DNA from: Neobacillus cucumis
Lineage (GTDB): Bacteria; Bacillota; Bacilli; Bacillales_B; DSM-18226
Reading direction: 5' to 3'
DNA: 64,000 bases
Assembly: GCF_023715505.1 (NCBI RefSeq)
Contig: NZ_JAMBOH010000014.1
Span: forward strand, 62,001 to 126,000
Shown: positions 44,253-54,048 of the stretch, piece by piece
Position numbering within the stretch: position 1 is the stretch's first letter
How the letters are laid out: each line of letters opens with the position of its first letter
Program-made: the position numbers and the translations under genes
The notes under the pieces: generated by a model
What the model saw: the letters and a program-made list of their open reading frames with translations, nothing else
Told to the model about the DNA's origin: nothing
The model's database searches: none

Positions 44253-45038
44253 TTACTCTTGATTTAGACCAAAATATTGTTTAGCCAATTCCTTAAATCT
44301 TTCAGCATCGATGGTTTCTTTTGAAGCATTCCCATCCTTCCACTCTGTCCATGTAGAATTGGTTAAAGTTATATTTCCATTACAAGTAAGACGAGTAAGT
44401 AACGGTACTTTATTAAAAGGAGACTCCGGATGTTCGGAAATAATGGATTGGATCTCATTAAATTCTGTTACATTGTAAATAAGCTTCCTAGTGTCAAAAG
44501 CATAGCCTTTTTTCCACTCGGTATCTTTATGTTTTAACTTCATCTCCAGCACATAATCCCCATAATTCGTCTCCAGTTTGCGAATTCTAAATTCTCCATT
44601 ATTAGAACTGACCGTCTCTCCTGTTGTAGGAACAGGTTTCAAAGGTAAATTCCCGCCAAAGCCAGTATCCACAACATAGCCTCGACCTTCATGATTCACT
44701 AGAATACTAACATGCGTTCTGCCAAGATCATGATAATCCTGTTTAATATGATTGTAAACAACACCACGGACCAAGGCAGCGTCAAACCCATTTTCAATTA
44801 GGTAGAAATAGAAAAGCGAATTCAATTCATAGCAGATTCCCCCCTCCCTTCTTATCAAGATTTTGTCGACTAAGTTAGCCTTTGAAATCCCGCTTGTCTT
44901 ACGATTAATAATACATATATTTTCAAACGGAATTGATTTCGCTGTTTTTTCTAGAACACGATCTAATGAATCAAAAGTAATGTTTTGCCCCTGTGACAGG
45001 CCAATTCTTTCATGAAACAATTTACTTAACTCACTCAT
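44253..45038 (-). CDS. Arylamine N-acetyltransferase
   Basis: 261 residues. The catalytic triad of NAT enzymes is visible: Cys in RREGGICYELNSLF (about residue 69), His in GRTHVSILV (about 108) and Asp in VVDTGFGGNLPL (about 124). These cytoplasmic enzymes move acetyl groups from acetyl-CoA to arylamines and hydrazines. AGGGGGG lies just before the start. Single gene, converging on ywbE across a terminator. Confidence 0.92.
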   Translation of the reverse strand: MSELSKLFHERIGLSQGQNITFDSLDRVLEKTAKSIPFENICIINRKTSGISKANLVDKILIRREGGICYELNSLFYFYLIENGFDAALVRGVVYNHIKQDYHDLGRTHVSILVNHEGRGYVVDTGFGGNLPLKPVPTTGETVSSNNGEFRIRKLETNYGDYVLEMKLKHKDTEWKKGYAFDTRKLIYNVTEFNEIQSIISEHPESPFNKVPLLTRLTCNGNITLTNSTWTEWKDGNASKETIDAERFKELAKQYFGLNQE

Positions 45039-45270
45039 TCATTTCCCCCCTTGTCTTATGTCACTATTCTACCAATTATTTGTAATCCACTGAAACCATT
45101 CAAAAGAATTTCACATATTTACTTGAAATTCCACAAAAATACCTCAGTATTCGGATCTGTAGATTGAAACAACATATTGGAAATAAAAGATGCCCTTCAA
45201 TTGGCCGATGATGACGAAAAGAAATTCCTGCAAAGTACTTCACAGATTCGGGTCCTTCATGGATTTTTGA

Positions 45271-45525
45271 GCTAAAAATGATGGACCACATATTCCTGAG
45301 AAGAGCATTAATCAGATATTTAAAACACTCTATAAAGGTACGAAAGGTAACTTTGGACCTGGGCTAACTATAACGCAAAAAATTATTCACTTCTACAAAG
45401 GAAGGACTGAGGTCGAGATTCGAGACGGACAGGTTTGCTTTACGATATGCTATCCGAAAAATTCCCACGAAAATAAAAATAACCCCTTTCGCAAAGATGG
45501 GGGTTACTTTTATCCTACCTATTAA
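45271..45525 (+). pseudogene. Remnant of a histidine kinase ATPase domain
   Basis: An open stretch without a start reads AKNDGPHIPEKSINQIFKTLYKG, TKGNFGPGLTITQKIIHFYKG and QVCFTICYPK. This is the end of a HATPase domain: a degenerate G1 box (NDGPH for DxGxG), an F box and a G2 box (GPGL). Upstream the matching frame is interrupted by TGA. Only the last 80 or so residues remain. The sequence from 45039 to 45270 holds no intact gene and may be more of the same kinase, too worn to align by eye. Confidence 0.7.
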
Positions 45526-45533
45526 TAATACAG

Positions 45534-45857
45534 CTAACACAATTTCTGCCACAACCTGGTGCTATTCATAATGGAATGCCGTTCCACAATTTCGTAGGCT
45601 GCGTTAGTAATAGCCTGCGCCAATGATTCCCCTGTAGCACAAATATCATTAAAGCAAACTTTTGAGAGGCCTTTAATTTGATACGTAAAGCCTAGCTCCT
45701 GTAAACGTTCGACGATAAGCATGGCATGATCTATATTTTGCTCAGGCTGAAACTCGGACTCATGAATAAATCTCCCCTGTTCATAATCATACCAGCGGTC
45801 CCATCTATTTAACTTCCAACCTAGGATTCTCCGTGCAATCGCATCAATTTTCATCAT
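45534..45857 (-). CDS. Phage ABA-sandwich-like (BC1872 type) protein
   Basis: 107 residues with IARRILGWKLNRWDRWYDYEQGRFI, an NIDHAMLIVERLQELGFTYQIKG stretch and VCFNDICATGESLAQAITNAAYEI. The pattern matches small proteins of the phage ABA sandwich group (BC1872 in B. cereus), found in prophages and chromosomes of bacilli. No other phage gene is nearby, so it is probably a stray. AAAGGGG precedes the double ATG. Function unknown. Confidence 0.7.
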   Translation of the reverse strand: MMKIDAIARRILGWKLNRWDRWYDYEQGRFIHESEFQPEQNIDHAMLIVERLQELGFTYQIKGLSKVCFNDICATGESLAQAITNAAYEIVERHSIMNSTRLWQKLC

Positions 45858-46037
45858 TTTCCATTCCCCTTTTCAATTAATGTTAACTTTTTACGTTCTC
45901 AATTGTTATATAACAGTTTAATTAATTGATTGTAATTATATAACACACCTTTATCATTTTCCAGTATTTATTAAAAAATTTTCACCGAAACTTTTTCTAC
46001 TGTACATGCACAAGTTCAATACCAGCCAAATAAAAAA

Positions 46038-46065
46038 GAACACGAACCCAGTGGGATTCATGTCC
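46038..46065 (-). terminator. Orphan terminator-like hairpin
   Basis: GGACATGAATCCC / GGGTTCGTGTTC is a nearly perfect stem followed on the minus strand by TTTTTTAT. No minus-strand gene ends here. It may be a leftover of a lost gene or a barrier to antisense transcription. Confidence 0.45.
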
Positions 46066-46153
46066 AAAGTTTCATTGGTGAATCGAAATAGTTTAATATT
46101 AAAATGTATTTCTACATAAATGTAATAAGGAGATGAAAAAAAGGGGAATTCTA

Positions 46154-46834
46154 ATGAATGAACTAGTTAAGGTTTTTTTAGTCACTTTCGTGAGTGACAT
46201 TGATAATATGTTAATATTAGGAGCTATATTACGTAAATATACACATTTAAAGATTACCCTGCCAGCTATTATCGTACTTACACTCGCTAGAGCTTTTTAT
46301 GTATTTATTATAAAAAGATTATTAGATATTCCTATGCTCCAACTCGTGATGGGAATCATATTGCTATTTATAGCATTTAAACTTGTTCGAAAATCAATCG
46401 ATGGAGAATCATTTACAAGGCCTTCTTATCAATCAATCTTTATAAAAATTAAGGTTTTATCGGTTCTTGCGGCTACAGACTTTTTAATATGTCTTGACAG
46501 TGTGGTCATTATTGCCGGAATATCTCAACATGTTGAAGCTGTCACGCTTGGAATCTTTTCTAGTCTTTTAGTATCCCTCCTATTTCTCCCATTAGTGATA
46601 AAACTTGTCACCACCTTTTTTTGGATTAATATTATCGCGGGAGCTTTTATTGCACAGAATGCGGTTATCGGCATATTAAAGGATCCCGTTTTGACTGATT
46701 GGATCACTACAATGAATAGGCTATTTCCGGATATGAATATAATTAATATGACTGCAAATGGGGCAATTATTATTTTTATTATTATCGGGGTCTACTCGTA
46801 TATCAAACACCAAAGAATCACTATACATAAGTAG
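46154..46834 (+). CDS. TerC-family membrane protein
   Basis: 226 residues from the ATG at 46154 (AAAAAGGGG upstream). Seven or so helices. The acidic metal-binding motif VSDIDNMLILG lies in the first helix and a second, TDFLICLDSVVIIAG, in the middle, as in TerC proteins. Members move or assist metal ions, notably manganese for exoenzymes. I see no yybP-ykoY manganese riboswitch in the short upstream region. It may share a transcript with the MATE gene 65 bases downstream. Confidence 0.85.
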   Translation: MNELVKVFLVTFVSDIDNMLILGAILRKYTHLKITLPAIIVLTLARAFYVFIIKRLLDIPMLQLVMGIILLFIAFKLVRKSIDGESFTRPSYQSIFIKIKVLSVLAATDFLICLDSVVIIAGISQHVEAVTLGIFSSLLVSLLFLPLVIKLVTTFFWINIIAGAFIAQNAVIGILKDPVLTDWITTMNRLFPDMNIINMTANGAIIIFIIIGVYSYIKHQRITIHK

Positions 46835-46899
46835 CATTTGCTTTACAAACGAGAGAAAATAAAATAAACTCTTAAACTTTAAAAATGAGGAATACAATT

Positions 46900-48228
46900 A
46901 TGAACCTTCCCGTTAAGGCAAAAGAAGTCTTAGGTGTGGCATTACCTGCGATAGTTGAATCTTATTTGCAAAGTCTACTTGGAGTAGCAGACTCTTTTTT
47001 CATCGCAAGATTAGGTCTATTAGCAATCAATGCAGTCGGTTTGACAAATATATATAGTATGACCTATATTGGAGTTTTTACAGCGATTTCAGCCACCCTT
47101 TCCGTCTTTTTATCAAGAGCCTTTGGGGCAAAGGATACTGAACAAAGTAAGTACGTTATTTTTCACGGGCTATTAATCTCCTTTTTAATTGGCTTACTTT
47201 TCTCTGTTATTTCAGTCTTGTTCGCCAAACCATTATTAGTATTTACAGGAGCAAACGAGCAGCTTAAAGAAGCCGCTTTAACCTACTTTAAGATTGTTTT
47301 GGGTTTAACCCCATTCATGGCCTTATTTACTGCCCAATCTGCTTCATTTCGAGCCATAGGTGATACCAAAACCCCGCTTCGGATCGGTTTTGAGATGAAT
47401 TTCGTCCATGTTATGCTCGATTACCTTTTAATTTTTGGAATAGGCTCTTTTGCTGGCTTAGGTTTAACAGGTGCAGCAATAGCTATGATCTTTGCGAGAA
47501 TATATGGATTTACTCGTTTGGTTATAAAATCCCAAAACATTTCGAACATTGCTTTAAAAAGAAGCGATTTTAAGTTCATTGGGAAATTAGCACGCAGCAT
47601 GATACGTTTTGCCGTTCCTGCTACGGTTGAAAGGTTATCCATGAGATTAGGCCAGGTTCTCTATTTTGGATTCATTGTCCGAATGGGAACAGAAGTCTAT
47701 GCAGCGCATAACATTGCCGGTACGATTACCACCTTCTCCTCTACGATTGGCGGTGGCTTTGCAGTAGCCGCAAGTACTCTTATAGGTCAAGCAATTGGTC
47801 GAAATAATTGGTCTGATGTTCAAGAATATCGAAAGTGGAGTTACCTTCAATCGGCGGTAACTATGACAGTCATAACCGCTATATTAGCTAGTACAAGCCC
47901 TTGGCTGGGGAGATTTTTTACAACCAATGAACAGGTTATTCATTTAATCATGATTGTCTTATTCATAGACACTCTCTCACAGCCATTCCTAGCTTCAGTG
48001 ACGGTCGATACATCTGTAGTCCAAGCTGGCGGAAATAGTAAATATCCAATGGTTGTCACCATTATTGGCATATGGTTAATCCGCACTCTGGGTGTTTATA
48101 TATTCGCATGGAAGCTTGGCCTTGGTTTACCCGCCGTATGGGGCTCTATTGCCGTTGATAATGCTCTACGTGCGGGGCTGTTTATGTGGTATCGCAGGAA
48201 TCAAAATATCATAAAACAACTAGTTTAA
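46900..48228 (+). CDS. MATE-family efflux transporter
   Basis: 442 residues from the ATG at 46900 (an ATG at 46885 is in frame but has no site). About 12 helices in two related halves. Typical stretches: VALPAIVESYLQSLLGVADSFFIARLG at the start (residues 12-38), AINAVGLTNIY, TALSAFLSRAFGAKD-like ISATLSVFLSRAFGAKD, and in the second half GGFAVAASTLIGQAIGR. Uses sodium or proton gradients to export drugs or cationic metabolites. Confidence 0.9.
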   Translation: MNLPVKAKEVLGVALPAIVESYLQSLLGVADSFFIARLGLLAINAVGLTNIYSMTYIGVFTAISATLSVFLSRAFGAKDTEQSKYVIFHGLLISFLIGLLFSVISVLFAKPLLVFTGANEQLKEAALTYFKIVLGLTPFMALFTAQSASFRAIGDTKTPLRIGFEMNFVHVMLDYLLIFGIGSFAGLGLTGAAIAMIFARIYGFTRLVIKSQNISNIALKRSDFKFIGKLARSMIRFAVPATVERLSMRLGQVLYFGFIVRMGTEVYAAHNIAGTITTFSSTIGGGFAVAASTLIGQAIGRNNWSDVQEYRKWSYLQSAVTMTVITAILASTSPWLGRFFTTNEQVIHLIMIVLFIDTLSQPFLASVTVDTSVVQAGGNSKYPMVVTIIGIWLIRTLGVYIFAWKLGLGLPAVWGSIAVDNALRAGLFMWYRRNQNIIKQLV

Positions 48229-48433
48229 TGGGTTCAATGCATAAACTTGAACCTTTTATTAATTTAATATATCAGTGTCCCTGCTATATTGTTTTCCCAC
48301 TGTTAGTTGGAGTTCCCTACAAATTTTTGCCTAACTTACAAATCAACCGCATTTTTTATGATTTTGTTTCATACATAAGAGAATGGTGATAGTAAACCAA
48401 ATAAACAGTACAAAGGCACCCAAGGAGGCTACA

Positions 48434-48694
48434 ATGATTCAACAAACAGTGAAAATTAATAACAAAGCAGGACTATACGCTCAACCGGTCAACCAATTAG
48501 TTCAAACGGCTTCTCAATTTAATTCGGATATTTTTCTTACCCACAACGGAAGAACTGTAAGTGTAAAATCAGTTCTCGGCGTTTTATCATTAGCCATTCC
48601 TAAGCAAGCAGAGATTACATTAGAGGTTTCAGGGGATGACGAAAACGAGGCTATCAAAGAAGTCCTTCAAACCTTGAAGAAGTTAGAAAACTAG
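48434..48694 (+). CDS. HPr/Crh-like protein lacking His15
   Basis: 86 residues from the ATG at 48434, with AAGGAGG upstream. The HPr fold is complete: QTVKINNKAGLYAQPVNQLV, then VSVKSVLGVLSLAI. The phosphate-carrying His15 of HPr (GLHARP) is Tyr here and Arg17 is Gln, so it cannot act in PEP-dependent sugar transfer. Ser46, the target of HPr kinase, is kept at exactly residue 46. In this it resembles Crh (Gln15) of B. subtilis, a catabolite-repression cofactor, but with Tyr15 it is a distinct variant. A terminator follows. Confidence 0.85.
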   Translation: MIQQTVKINNKAGLYAQPVNQLVQTASQFNSDIFLTHNGRTVSVKSVLGVLSLAIPKQAEITLEVSGDDENEAIKEVLQTLKKLEN

Positions 48695-48708
48695 TAAAAA
48701 ATACAGGA

Positions 48709-48742
48709 AGAGACAGGCTTTTGGTTAAGCCTGCCTCTTTTT
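48709..48742 (+). terminator. Terminator of the HPr-like gene
   Basis: AGAGACAGGCTT and AAGCCTGCCTCT with a 6-base loop and TTTTTG. Confidence 0.85.
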
Positions 48743-48887
48743 GTTCACTATTTTAGAAAAAGTGTGTTAGTAAATCTTACAAGATACTTGGGAAATACTT
48801 CGTTTTTTAATTATAATAAACTTGTGACATTATTCCTTGTATGAAAACCATCGTGTGGGAAGGCACTTTGGTTTTCACTCTTTTACA

Positions 48888-49121
48888 TCAGATATTCTGA
48901 CGACGTTTTTGTCTATTTCTTTGTAATTCGCTCTGTTTCCATATATATTTTTGCATGTATACTCGAAGTACATCTTTCATTGACTTTCCGTTATTTTCCA
49001 CTGCATCACGGAAATTTTCTCTAATGTTTTCTGGGATTTCAATACTTAATCGAACAGTTTTTGTATTGGCTTCATTACCTTTCCTTTCATTCAGTTTTTC
49101 GCATTTGTGTACTTGCTGCAT
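48888..49121 (-). CDS. Small ribbon-helix-helix-like protein
   Basis: 77 residues after GGAGG. The core TKTVRLSIEIPENIRENFRDAVENNGKSMKDVLRVYMQKYI (residues 20-60) has a strand and two helices typical of CopG/RHH DNA-binding proteins, flanked by basic Lys/Arg-rich ends. Such proteins often come from plasmids or toxin-antitoxin pairs; no partner gene is adjacent. Single-gene unit. Confidence 0.65.
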   Translation of the reverse strand: MQQVHKCEKLNERKGNEANTKTVRLSIEIPENIRENFRDAVENNGKSMKDVLRVYMQKYIWKQSELQRNRQKRRQNI

Positions 49122-49337
49122 AATTTAACCTCCTAGCAAAAGTTCTAATGAATACACAACACTATTCAAAGTAGTCGTAAGAGAGTAAATATTTAAAATA
49201 TTTAAGCATGTGTATATATTAACAACTGAAAACGGATACAGTAAAAAAATATTTTTCACCAAATTTCGACATCCCCATAAAGGCTCATTAATAATACATC
49301 TTCTTCAAATACTCTTAGGCGCTGTCCTGATAAATTT

Positions 49338-50824
49338 TTAAACAGTTGGACTGTTTAATCTCTCAAGCTCTTCCTCTATTCGTATTAAATCCATTCGTTC
49401 AAATAACGGTTCCACGTTTGATATTCGTATTGGTTTAACCAAAGTAGAACTCCAATTTGTTTCTGATAGATTTAACATGTTTTTAACTTTTTCACTTGAG
49501 AAAGGAAGAAACGGAGTCAATACATGTGCTAAATTTCCAATAAAATAAACGCAATTGGCAAGTGTTTGTTTACCGGACTCCGGTTTTTCGTGAATTTGCT
49601 TCCAAGGCTGCTGTTCATCAAAGTATTTATTTGCATACCTAACCAATTCAAAAACCTTTTCCAAGCCTAGTTTGAAAGAGGTATGTTCAATCAAGGATCC
49701 TACTTCATTATATAAATGATTAACCTTTTCTTGTATGGATGGAGTGATGTCATTTTCAGGTATAACACCCTCAAATGACTTTTGAATAAACTTCAATGTG
49801 CGATTGACAAAGTTACCAAAGGCCCCCAACAATTCACTGTTGTGGCTATAAATGAATTCCTTCCAAGAAAAATCAGCATCCCGGGTTTCTGGTGCGTTGA
49901 TGGTTAAAAAGTAACGGATGGAATCAGGGTCATATCTATCCAATAGTTCTGGAACCCAAACGGCCCAATTTTTACTAGTCGACAACTTTTTCTTTTCCAC
50001 TGTAAGATACTCGTTTGAAACAATATGTGTTGGTAATGGATCTATGCCAAGACCAGCCAGGATTCCTGCCCATATGATCGAATGATACGGGATATTATCT
50101 TTTCCGTGAACATAATAGGATGTGGCCGAAGCATTCCAGAACGTTGAATCGTCCTGATTCTTTTCTTTCGCCCAAAGTTTACTGGCCGTATAATATCCCG
50201 AAACGGCTTCAACCCAAACATAGATTTTCTTATCCTCATAACCTGCAACCGGAACGCTTACTCCAATAGGCAAATCTCTCGAAACTGCGCGATCCTGCAA
50301 ACCTTCCTTTAAATACCTTTTCGTCAATGATATGGCATTTTCACGCCATAGTTTATTGATGTCAGCTTCTTGAGTGTAGTTCTCTAAGAGTACTTGGAAG
50401 GAACTTAGCGAAAAGTAAAAATGCTCCGTCTTTCTCGTTACAGGGGTGTTTCCGCAAATTTTACAAGTTCTCTCTAATAAATCAAGTGGCTCTAAAACAC
50501 TTGAACAAAAATCACATTGATCTCCACGTGCTTTTGCACCGCAATAGGGACAAGTTCCCCTTCAACATAGCGATCAGGTAAAAATTGCTGATCATGTACA
50601 CAATAGGTTTGTTCGATTTCTTTTTTATAAATAAGCCCTTTTGAAAGGAGACTTATAAATATTTCTTGGACGATTCTGTGGTGATGTTCGGAATCCGTTC
50701 TTGTATAGGTATCGAATGAAAATCCTAATCTGGAAAAACAATCAGCAAATTCTTGATGATAACGATCGGCAATCTCTTTTGGCCACACTCCTTCTTGTTT
50801 CATAACAAATTTAATAAAAAACAA
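49338..50824 (-). pseudogene. metG: Methionyl-tRNA synthetase, N-terminally truncated and frameshifted
   Basis: Two frames (50824-50492 and 50327-49338 with the open sequence between) match a zinc-containing MetRS of about 545 residues. The protein begins at [22 protein letters not shown], so about the first 57 residues, including the ATP-binding HIGH motif, are missing. At DRYVEG extra G bases shift the frame; the correct reading goes on as [17 protein letters not shown] (zinc knuckle). The rest is intact, with KKLSTSKNW in the KMSKS place and the anticodon-binding helices. The break lies directly after a T-box leader, so the deletion removed the ribosome site and the 5' coding part. Confidence 0.88.
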
Positions 50825-51115
50825 AAAAACCCCGGCCTTAACTGTAATGTTAAGGACGAGGTTTGAATTCCAAGTGATACCACCTTATTTTGCAAATAGC
50901 TCACACTAGTTGCCTTTACAAGTACGGAGTAAGAAAGCTGCTCTTATACTGTGACTTTGATAACGAGTGCCAAAACTCGTCGCAGCCTACTAATACATTA
51001 ATGTATGTTCAGTACGAAGCTCAGAAACCATGACCATTGTTCAAATGAGCGTTTTTGCTTCTTATCAGCTTCCGAAGCTCTCTGTGGAAAACAACATCAT
51101 TTTACTTTTTCTCTT
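50825..51115 (-). promoter_or_regulatory. T-box leader of the broken metG
   Basis: On the minus strand AAGGTGGTATCACTTGG is the T-box (50870-50887), followed by a terminator stem CCTCGTCCTTAAC...GTTAAGGCCGGGG and T7 (50826-50862). Upstream, the stem I region begins AGAGAGCTTCGGAAGCTG and ends near GAACAATGGTCATGG, which contains ATG (Met) codons in the specifier area. This fits a methionine T-box. From 51116 to 51277 there is only A/T-rich promoter-like sequence. Confidence 0.85.
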
Positions 51116-51277
51116 CAATGCCTTTTTTTGTTAATTAACAATAGTTTAGTCAATGTATGAGATCCAGTCAATATTAAAATATTTTATATATTTAAATTAT
51201 TCTGATCAACTTCATATCATATCATTCAACTGACGAGCAGTAAAATAATAAGATGTGAAAAAGGTTGGTGATTTAAT

Positions 51278-51466
51278 TTGCTGGCAGCATTAATTGTAAT
51301 TGTGATTGGAATCTTATTTATATTGTTAGGATCGTTCTTTTGGAACAATGGCCTAACCGAAGAAGCTGCGCCAATTTGTTGGATTATTGGCTTAATTTTA
51401 TTCTCATTAGGTTTCGTCAGTTTATTTAATCATAAGATCTTGGAAATTCTTTTCAACTATCTGTAA
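51278..51466 (+). CDS. Small two-helix membrane protein
   Basis: 62 residues, TTG start with AAAGGTTGGTGA before it. Two hydrophobic helices: LAALIVIVIGILFILLGSFFW and CWIIGLILFSLGFVSLF, joined by a short acidic loop NNGLTEEAAPI, with a short tail. No family recognised. The composition and translation start make it plausible but not certain. Confidence 0.55.
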   Translation: MLAALIVIVIGILFILLGSFFWNNGLTEEAAPICWIIGLILFSLGFVSLFNHKILEILFNYL

Positions 51467-51567
51467 AAATGTCATTGGAAATATTGAGGTTAAAAAACTC
51501 TTTGTAATGTTTCTTAAACTCGAAATACTAAAGGGATACCCAATATTTTGGGATAGTTCTCGTTATA

Positions 51568-51598
51568 TGGAAGCATAAGATACGTCCCCATGCTTCCA
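51568..51598 (-). terminator. Hairpin after the penicillin-binding protein gene
   Basis: TGGAAGCAT and ATGCTTCCA pair around a 13-base loop just after the stop at 51605. The T-tract is poor. Confidence 0.45.
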
Positions 51599-51604
51599 TT
51601 CCAC

Positions 51605-53749
51605 TTAGTCTTTTTTATGTTTCCCCTTGGCTTTGCCCTTATCCTTACCTTTTTCCTTCATATTTTGAGTATTTTCAACCTTTTTAGGAGTTGCTTTTTC
51701 TTTGTTGATTTTAGGTTTTACAGGGATTTCTGCTGAGCTGTTTCCTTTTATATATAGTTCATTATTGTAGCTGTATACACTTTCTGGCTGCTGAAAATTG
51801 GAAGAGTCCGTTCCAAAGGATTGCATCATGGCTTTAAACATATACTGAGCAATTTTCGTCGTATTACCAGCCATATAGTTTCCAGAGCCGTTTTGTGCAT
51901 ATCCAGTCCAGACGGCCATGGTGTATTGTGGTGTATAACCAGCAAACCAGCTGTCATTTGTTGCAGTACTTGGATAACCATATCTTGCACGCGTCTTAGC
52001 ATCAAAATTGGTTGTTCCTGTTTTCCCGGCAACATCTAATCCTGGGACATTTGCAGTAGTCCCTGTCCCCTCGTTTACGACTGATCGTAACATATCCGTT
52101 ACCATATAGGCAGTGTAATCTTGCATTACACGTTTTGGTTTTTCGGCAAAATTAACGACTTTTCCATTTGGAAAAACAACTTTTTGGACAAAATGTGGTC
52201 TATTGTAGACACCATCGTTACCAAAAGCACTGTACGCTCCTGCCATTTCTACAGGATTGACGGTATTACTCCCAATTGAATAAGATTCATATACTAGATT
52301 ATTTTTAAAAGTAATCCCCAGCTGTTCCGCAAAGTTCTTGGCCCTATCAAGTCCAACCTCTCTAAGCGTTAGTAACGCAGGAATATTATAAGATTTTTCA
52401 AGTGCTGTCCTAATCGTCAGTAAACCATGATATTGGTGATCCCAGTTTGAAATGGGCTGACCGGTTGAATAGAAAGTTGCCTGATCATTGATTAAATGGG
52501 CAGTGGACCATTTTAACTTTTCTATCGCAGGGCCATAGTCAAAAATCGGCTTAAATGAAGATCCTGGCTGGCGATTTAAATCGACGGCGAAATTGTTGCC
52601 AAGGAATTGTGCTTTATATTCGTTTCGCCCACTTCCAATCGCCCTGACTTCCCCTGTCTTTGTATCTAAAAAGACGAAAGCTCCCTGAAAACTTGCATCT
52701 GGATAGGCAATGACTTCATTGGTGTTCATCACTTTATCTGCATAATCCTGTGCCTTTGGATCCAGTGTCGTATAAATAGATAACCCATCTGTGCTGATGT
52801 CAACATCCTTTAGTTTTCCCTTTACCTCTTTCACCACAGCATCCAAAAAGGCCTCGTAAGGCATACTTTGTTGTGTGGTCTTTCCTACTAGCCCCTCTGT
52901 TACGGGAACTTTTGCTGCATCCTTCATTTGTTCCGCTGTTATATAACCATCTCTTAGCATTGAACTTAAAACAATATTACGGCGTTTCGTGGCATCATCT
53001 CTGTTTTCTGGCTTTGTTGGATCATAATTATTTGGACTTTGTGGCAGTCCCGCTAGCATTGCCGCCTGTGCCAGCGTCAATTTGTCCAATTCATCCGCTT
53101 CAATACCATAGTAATTCTTCGCTGCTGCAGCCACACCATATGATCGGTTTCCAAGATAGATTTTGTTTAAGTACATCATTAAAATATCATGCTTAGAATA
53201 CTTTTGTTCTAACTGATACGCCAGGTCCCATTCTTGAATTTTTCGCTTTAATGTTTTTTCTGGAGTTAAAAATGAATTTTTTATCACCTGCTGCGTAATC
53301 GTACTACCGCCTTGTGATCCGAAATCCCCTGTTAAATTGACTAAAATAGCTTTGGCCGTCCTTTTAATGTCGATTCCATGATGTTCATAAAAGTGGGAAT
53401 CTTCCGTAGCAATAAACGCATGTTCGAGCACTTTAGGAACTTGTTCATACGTGATTTTTGTTCGTTTTTCCTTACCATATTCATATAAAAAGTTTCCATT
53501 TTTATCATAAAATTTCGTCGAAAGCGGATCTACCAGTTTAGAAGAATCCAATTTAGGCACATCCTTAATCATGGAAGCGAACGTTATCGCTCCTGCTCCT
53601 GTTGAAATGAGTCCAAGCACCAGACAGACAATAATGACCTTCTTTAACAAGGAAGTTTTTTTCGGGATTCGATTACTCCTTTGTTCATTCTGTCTTTCTC
53701 TTTCTGCTCGTTTTCGCTCTTCACGAGATTGATATGTTTCTTCTGACAT
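51605..53749 (-). CDS. Class A penicillin-binding protein (PBP1-type)
   Basis: 714 residues. A basic cytoplasmic tail, one membrane anchor (VIIVCLVLGLISTGAGAITFA, about 38-58), then the glycosyltransferase domain with ATEDSHFYEHHGID, GGSTITQQVIKN and KIYLGNRSYGVAAAAKNYYG. The transpeptidase domain has the nucleophile in PGSSFKPIFDY (SxxK), SYNIPALL (SxN) and VAGKTGTTN (KTG). The C-terminus is a Lys/Gly-rich tail. It makes and cross-links peptidoglycan at the outer face of the membrane. Its length equals B. subtilis PbpF, but I do not assign a specific gene name. Confidence 0.93.
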   Translation of the reverse strand: MSEETYQSREERKRAERERQNEQRSNRIPKKTSLLKKVIIVCLVLGLISTGAGAITFASMIKDVPKLDSSKLVDPLSTKFYDKNGNFLYEYGKEKRTKITYEQVPKVLEHAFIATEDSHFYEHHGIDIKRTAKAILVNLTGDFGSQGGSTITQQVIKNSFLTPEKTLKRKIQEWDLAYQLEQKYSKHDILMMYLNKIYLGNRSYGVAAAAKNYYGIEADELDKLTLAQAAMLAGLPQSPNNYDPTKPENRDDATKRRNIVLSSMLRDGYITAEQMKDAAKVPVTEGLVGKTTQQSMPYEAFLDAVVKEVKGKLKDVDISTDGLSIYTTLDPKAQDYADKVMNTNEVIAYPDASFQGAFVFLDTKTGEVRAIGSGRNEYKAQFLGNNFAVDLNRQPGSSFKPIFDYGPAIEKLKWSTAHLINDQATFYSTGQPISNWDHQYHGLLTIRTALEKSYNIPALLTLREVGLDRAKNFAEQLGITFKNNLVYESYSIGSNTVNPVEMAGAYSAFGNDGVYNRPHFVQKVVFPNGKVVNFAEKPKRVMQDYTAYMVTDMLRSVVNEGTGTTANVPGLDVAGKTGTTNFDAKTRARYGYPSTATNDSWFAGYTPQYTMAVWTGYAQNGSGNYMAGNTTKIAQYMFKAMMQSFGTDSSNFQQPESVYSYNNELYIKGNSSAEIPVKPKINKEKATPKKVENTQNMKEKGKDKGKAKGKHKKD

Positions 53750-53808
53750 TCATCTTCTCTCCCCTGTATAATTGGTTACTCAAAGTTGATTTAAGAGGCA
53801 ATAATCAG

Positions 53809-54048
53809 TTACAACATATGGATGAGATTATATTTAAGCCGTTTCTTTTCATTTACGCGTATATAACGGATTAAGGAACTATTAATCCAGCAATCTCCTT
53901 TACTGTCCTTCGCAAGAAAGTATTTCCGTTGTTCGATTTTTTTTAGTATTTCTTGGACCACATCTTCTTTTTTAATAGTTGACTCTTTCATTATTCTTTC
54001 TCGTTTTATATCGTTTTCTAAGGTATAACAAACCACAAACTCCTTCAA
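53809..54048 (-). CDS. Unrecognised 79-residue protein
   Basis: TTG start with GGGGAGAG upstream. A charged protein with a helix (KKEDVVQEILKKIEQRKYFL) followed by SKGDCWINSSLIRYIRVNEKKRL. No membrane segment or clear domain. It lies 59 bases upstream of the penicillin-binding protein gene in the same direction and might share its transcript. Function unknown. Confidence 0.6.
   Translation of the reverse strand: MKEFVVCYTLENDIKRERIMKESTIKKEDVVQEILKKIEQRKYFLAKDSKGDCWINSSLIRYIRVNEKKRLKYNLIHML

Noticed and set aside
45100..45552. Minus-strand frames of about 60 codons in the kinase remnant
   Set aside because: They are antisense to a stretch that aligns with a histidine kinase ATPase domain and have no start signals.
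45858..46153. yybP-ykoY manganese riboswitch before the TerC gene
   Set aside because: The upstream region has only A/T-rich sequence and one minus-oriented hairpin; the conserved loops are not seen.
48186..48389. 67-codon plus-strand frame after the MATE gene
   Set aside because: Starts inside the MATE coding region in another frame, has no ribosome site and no plausible domain.
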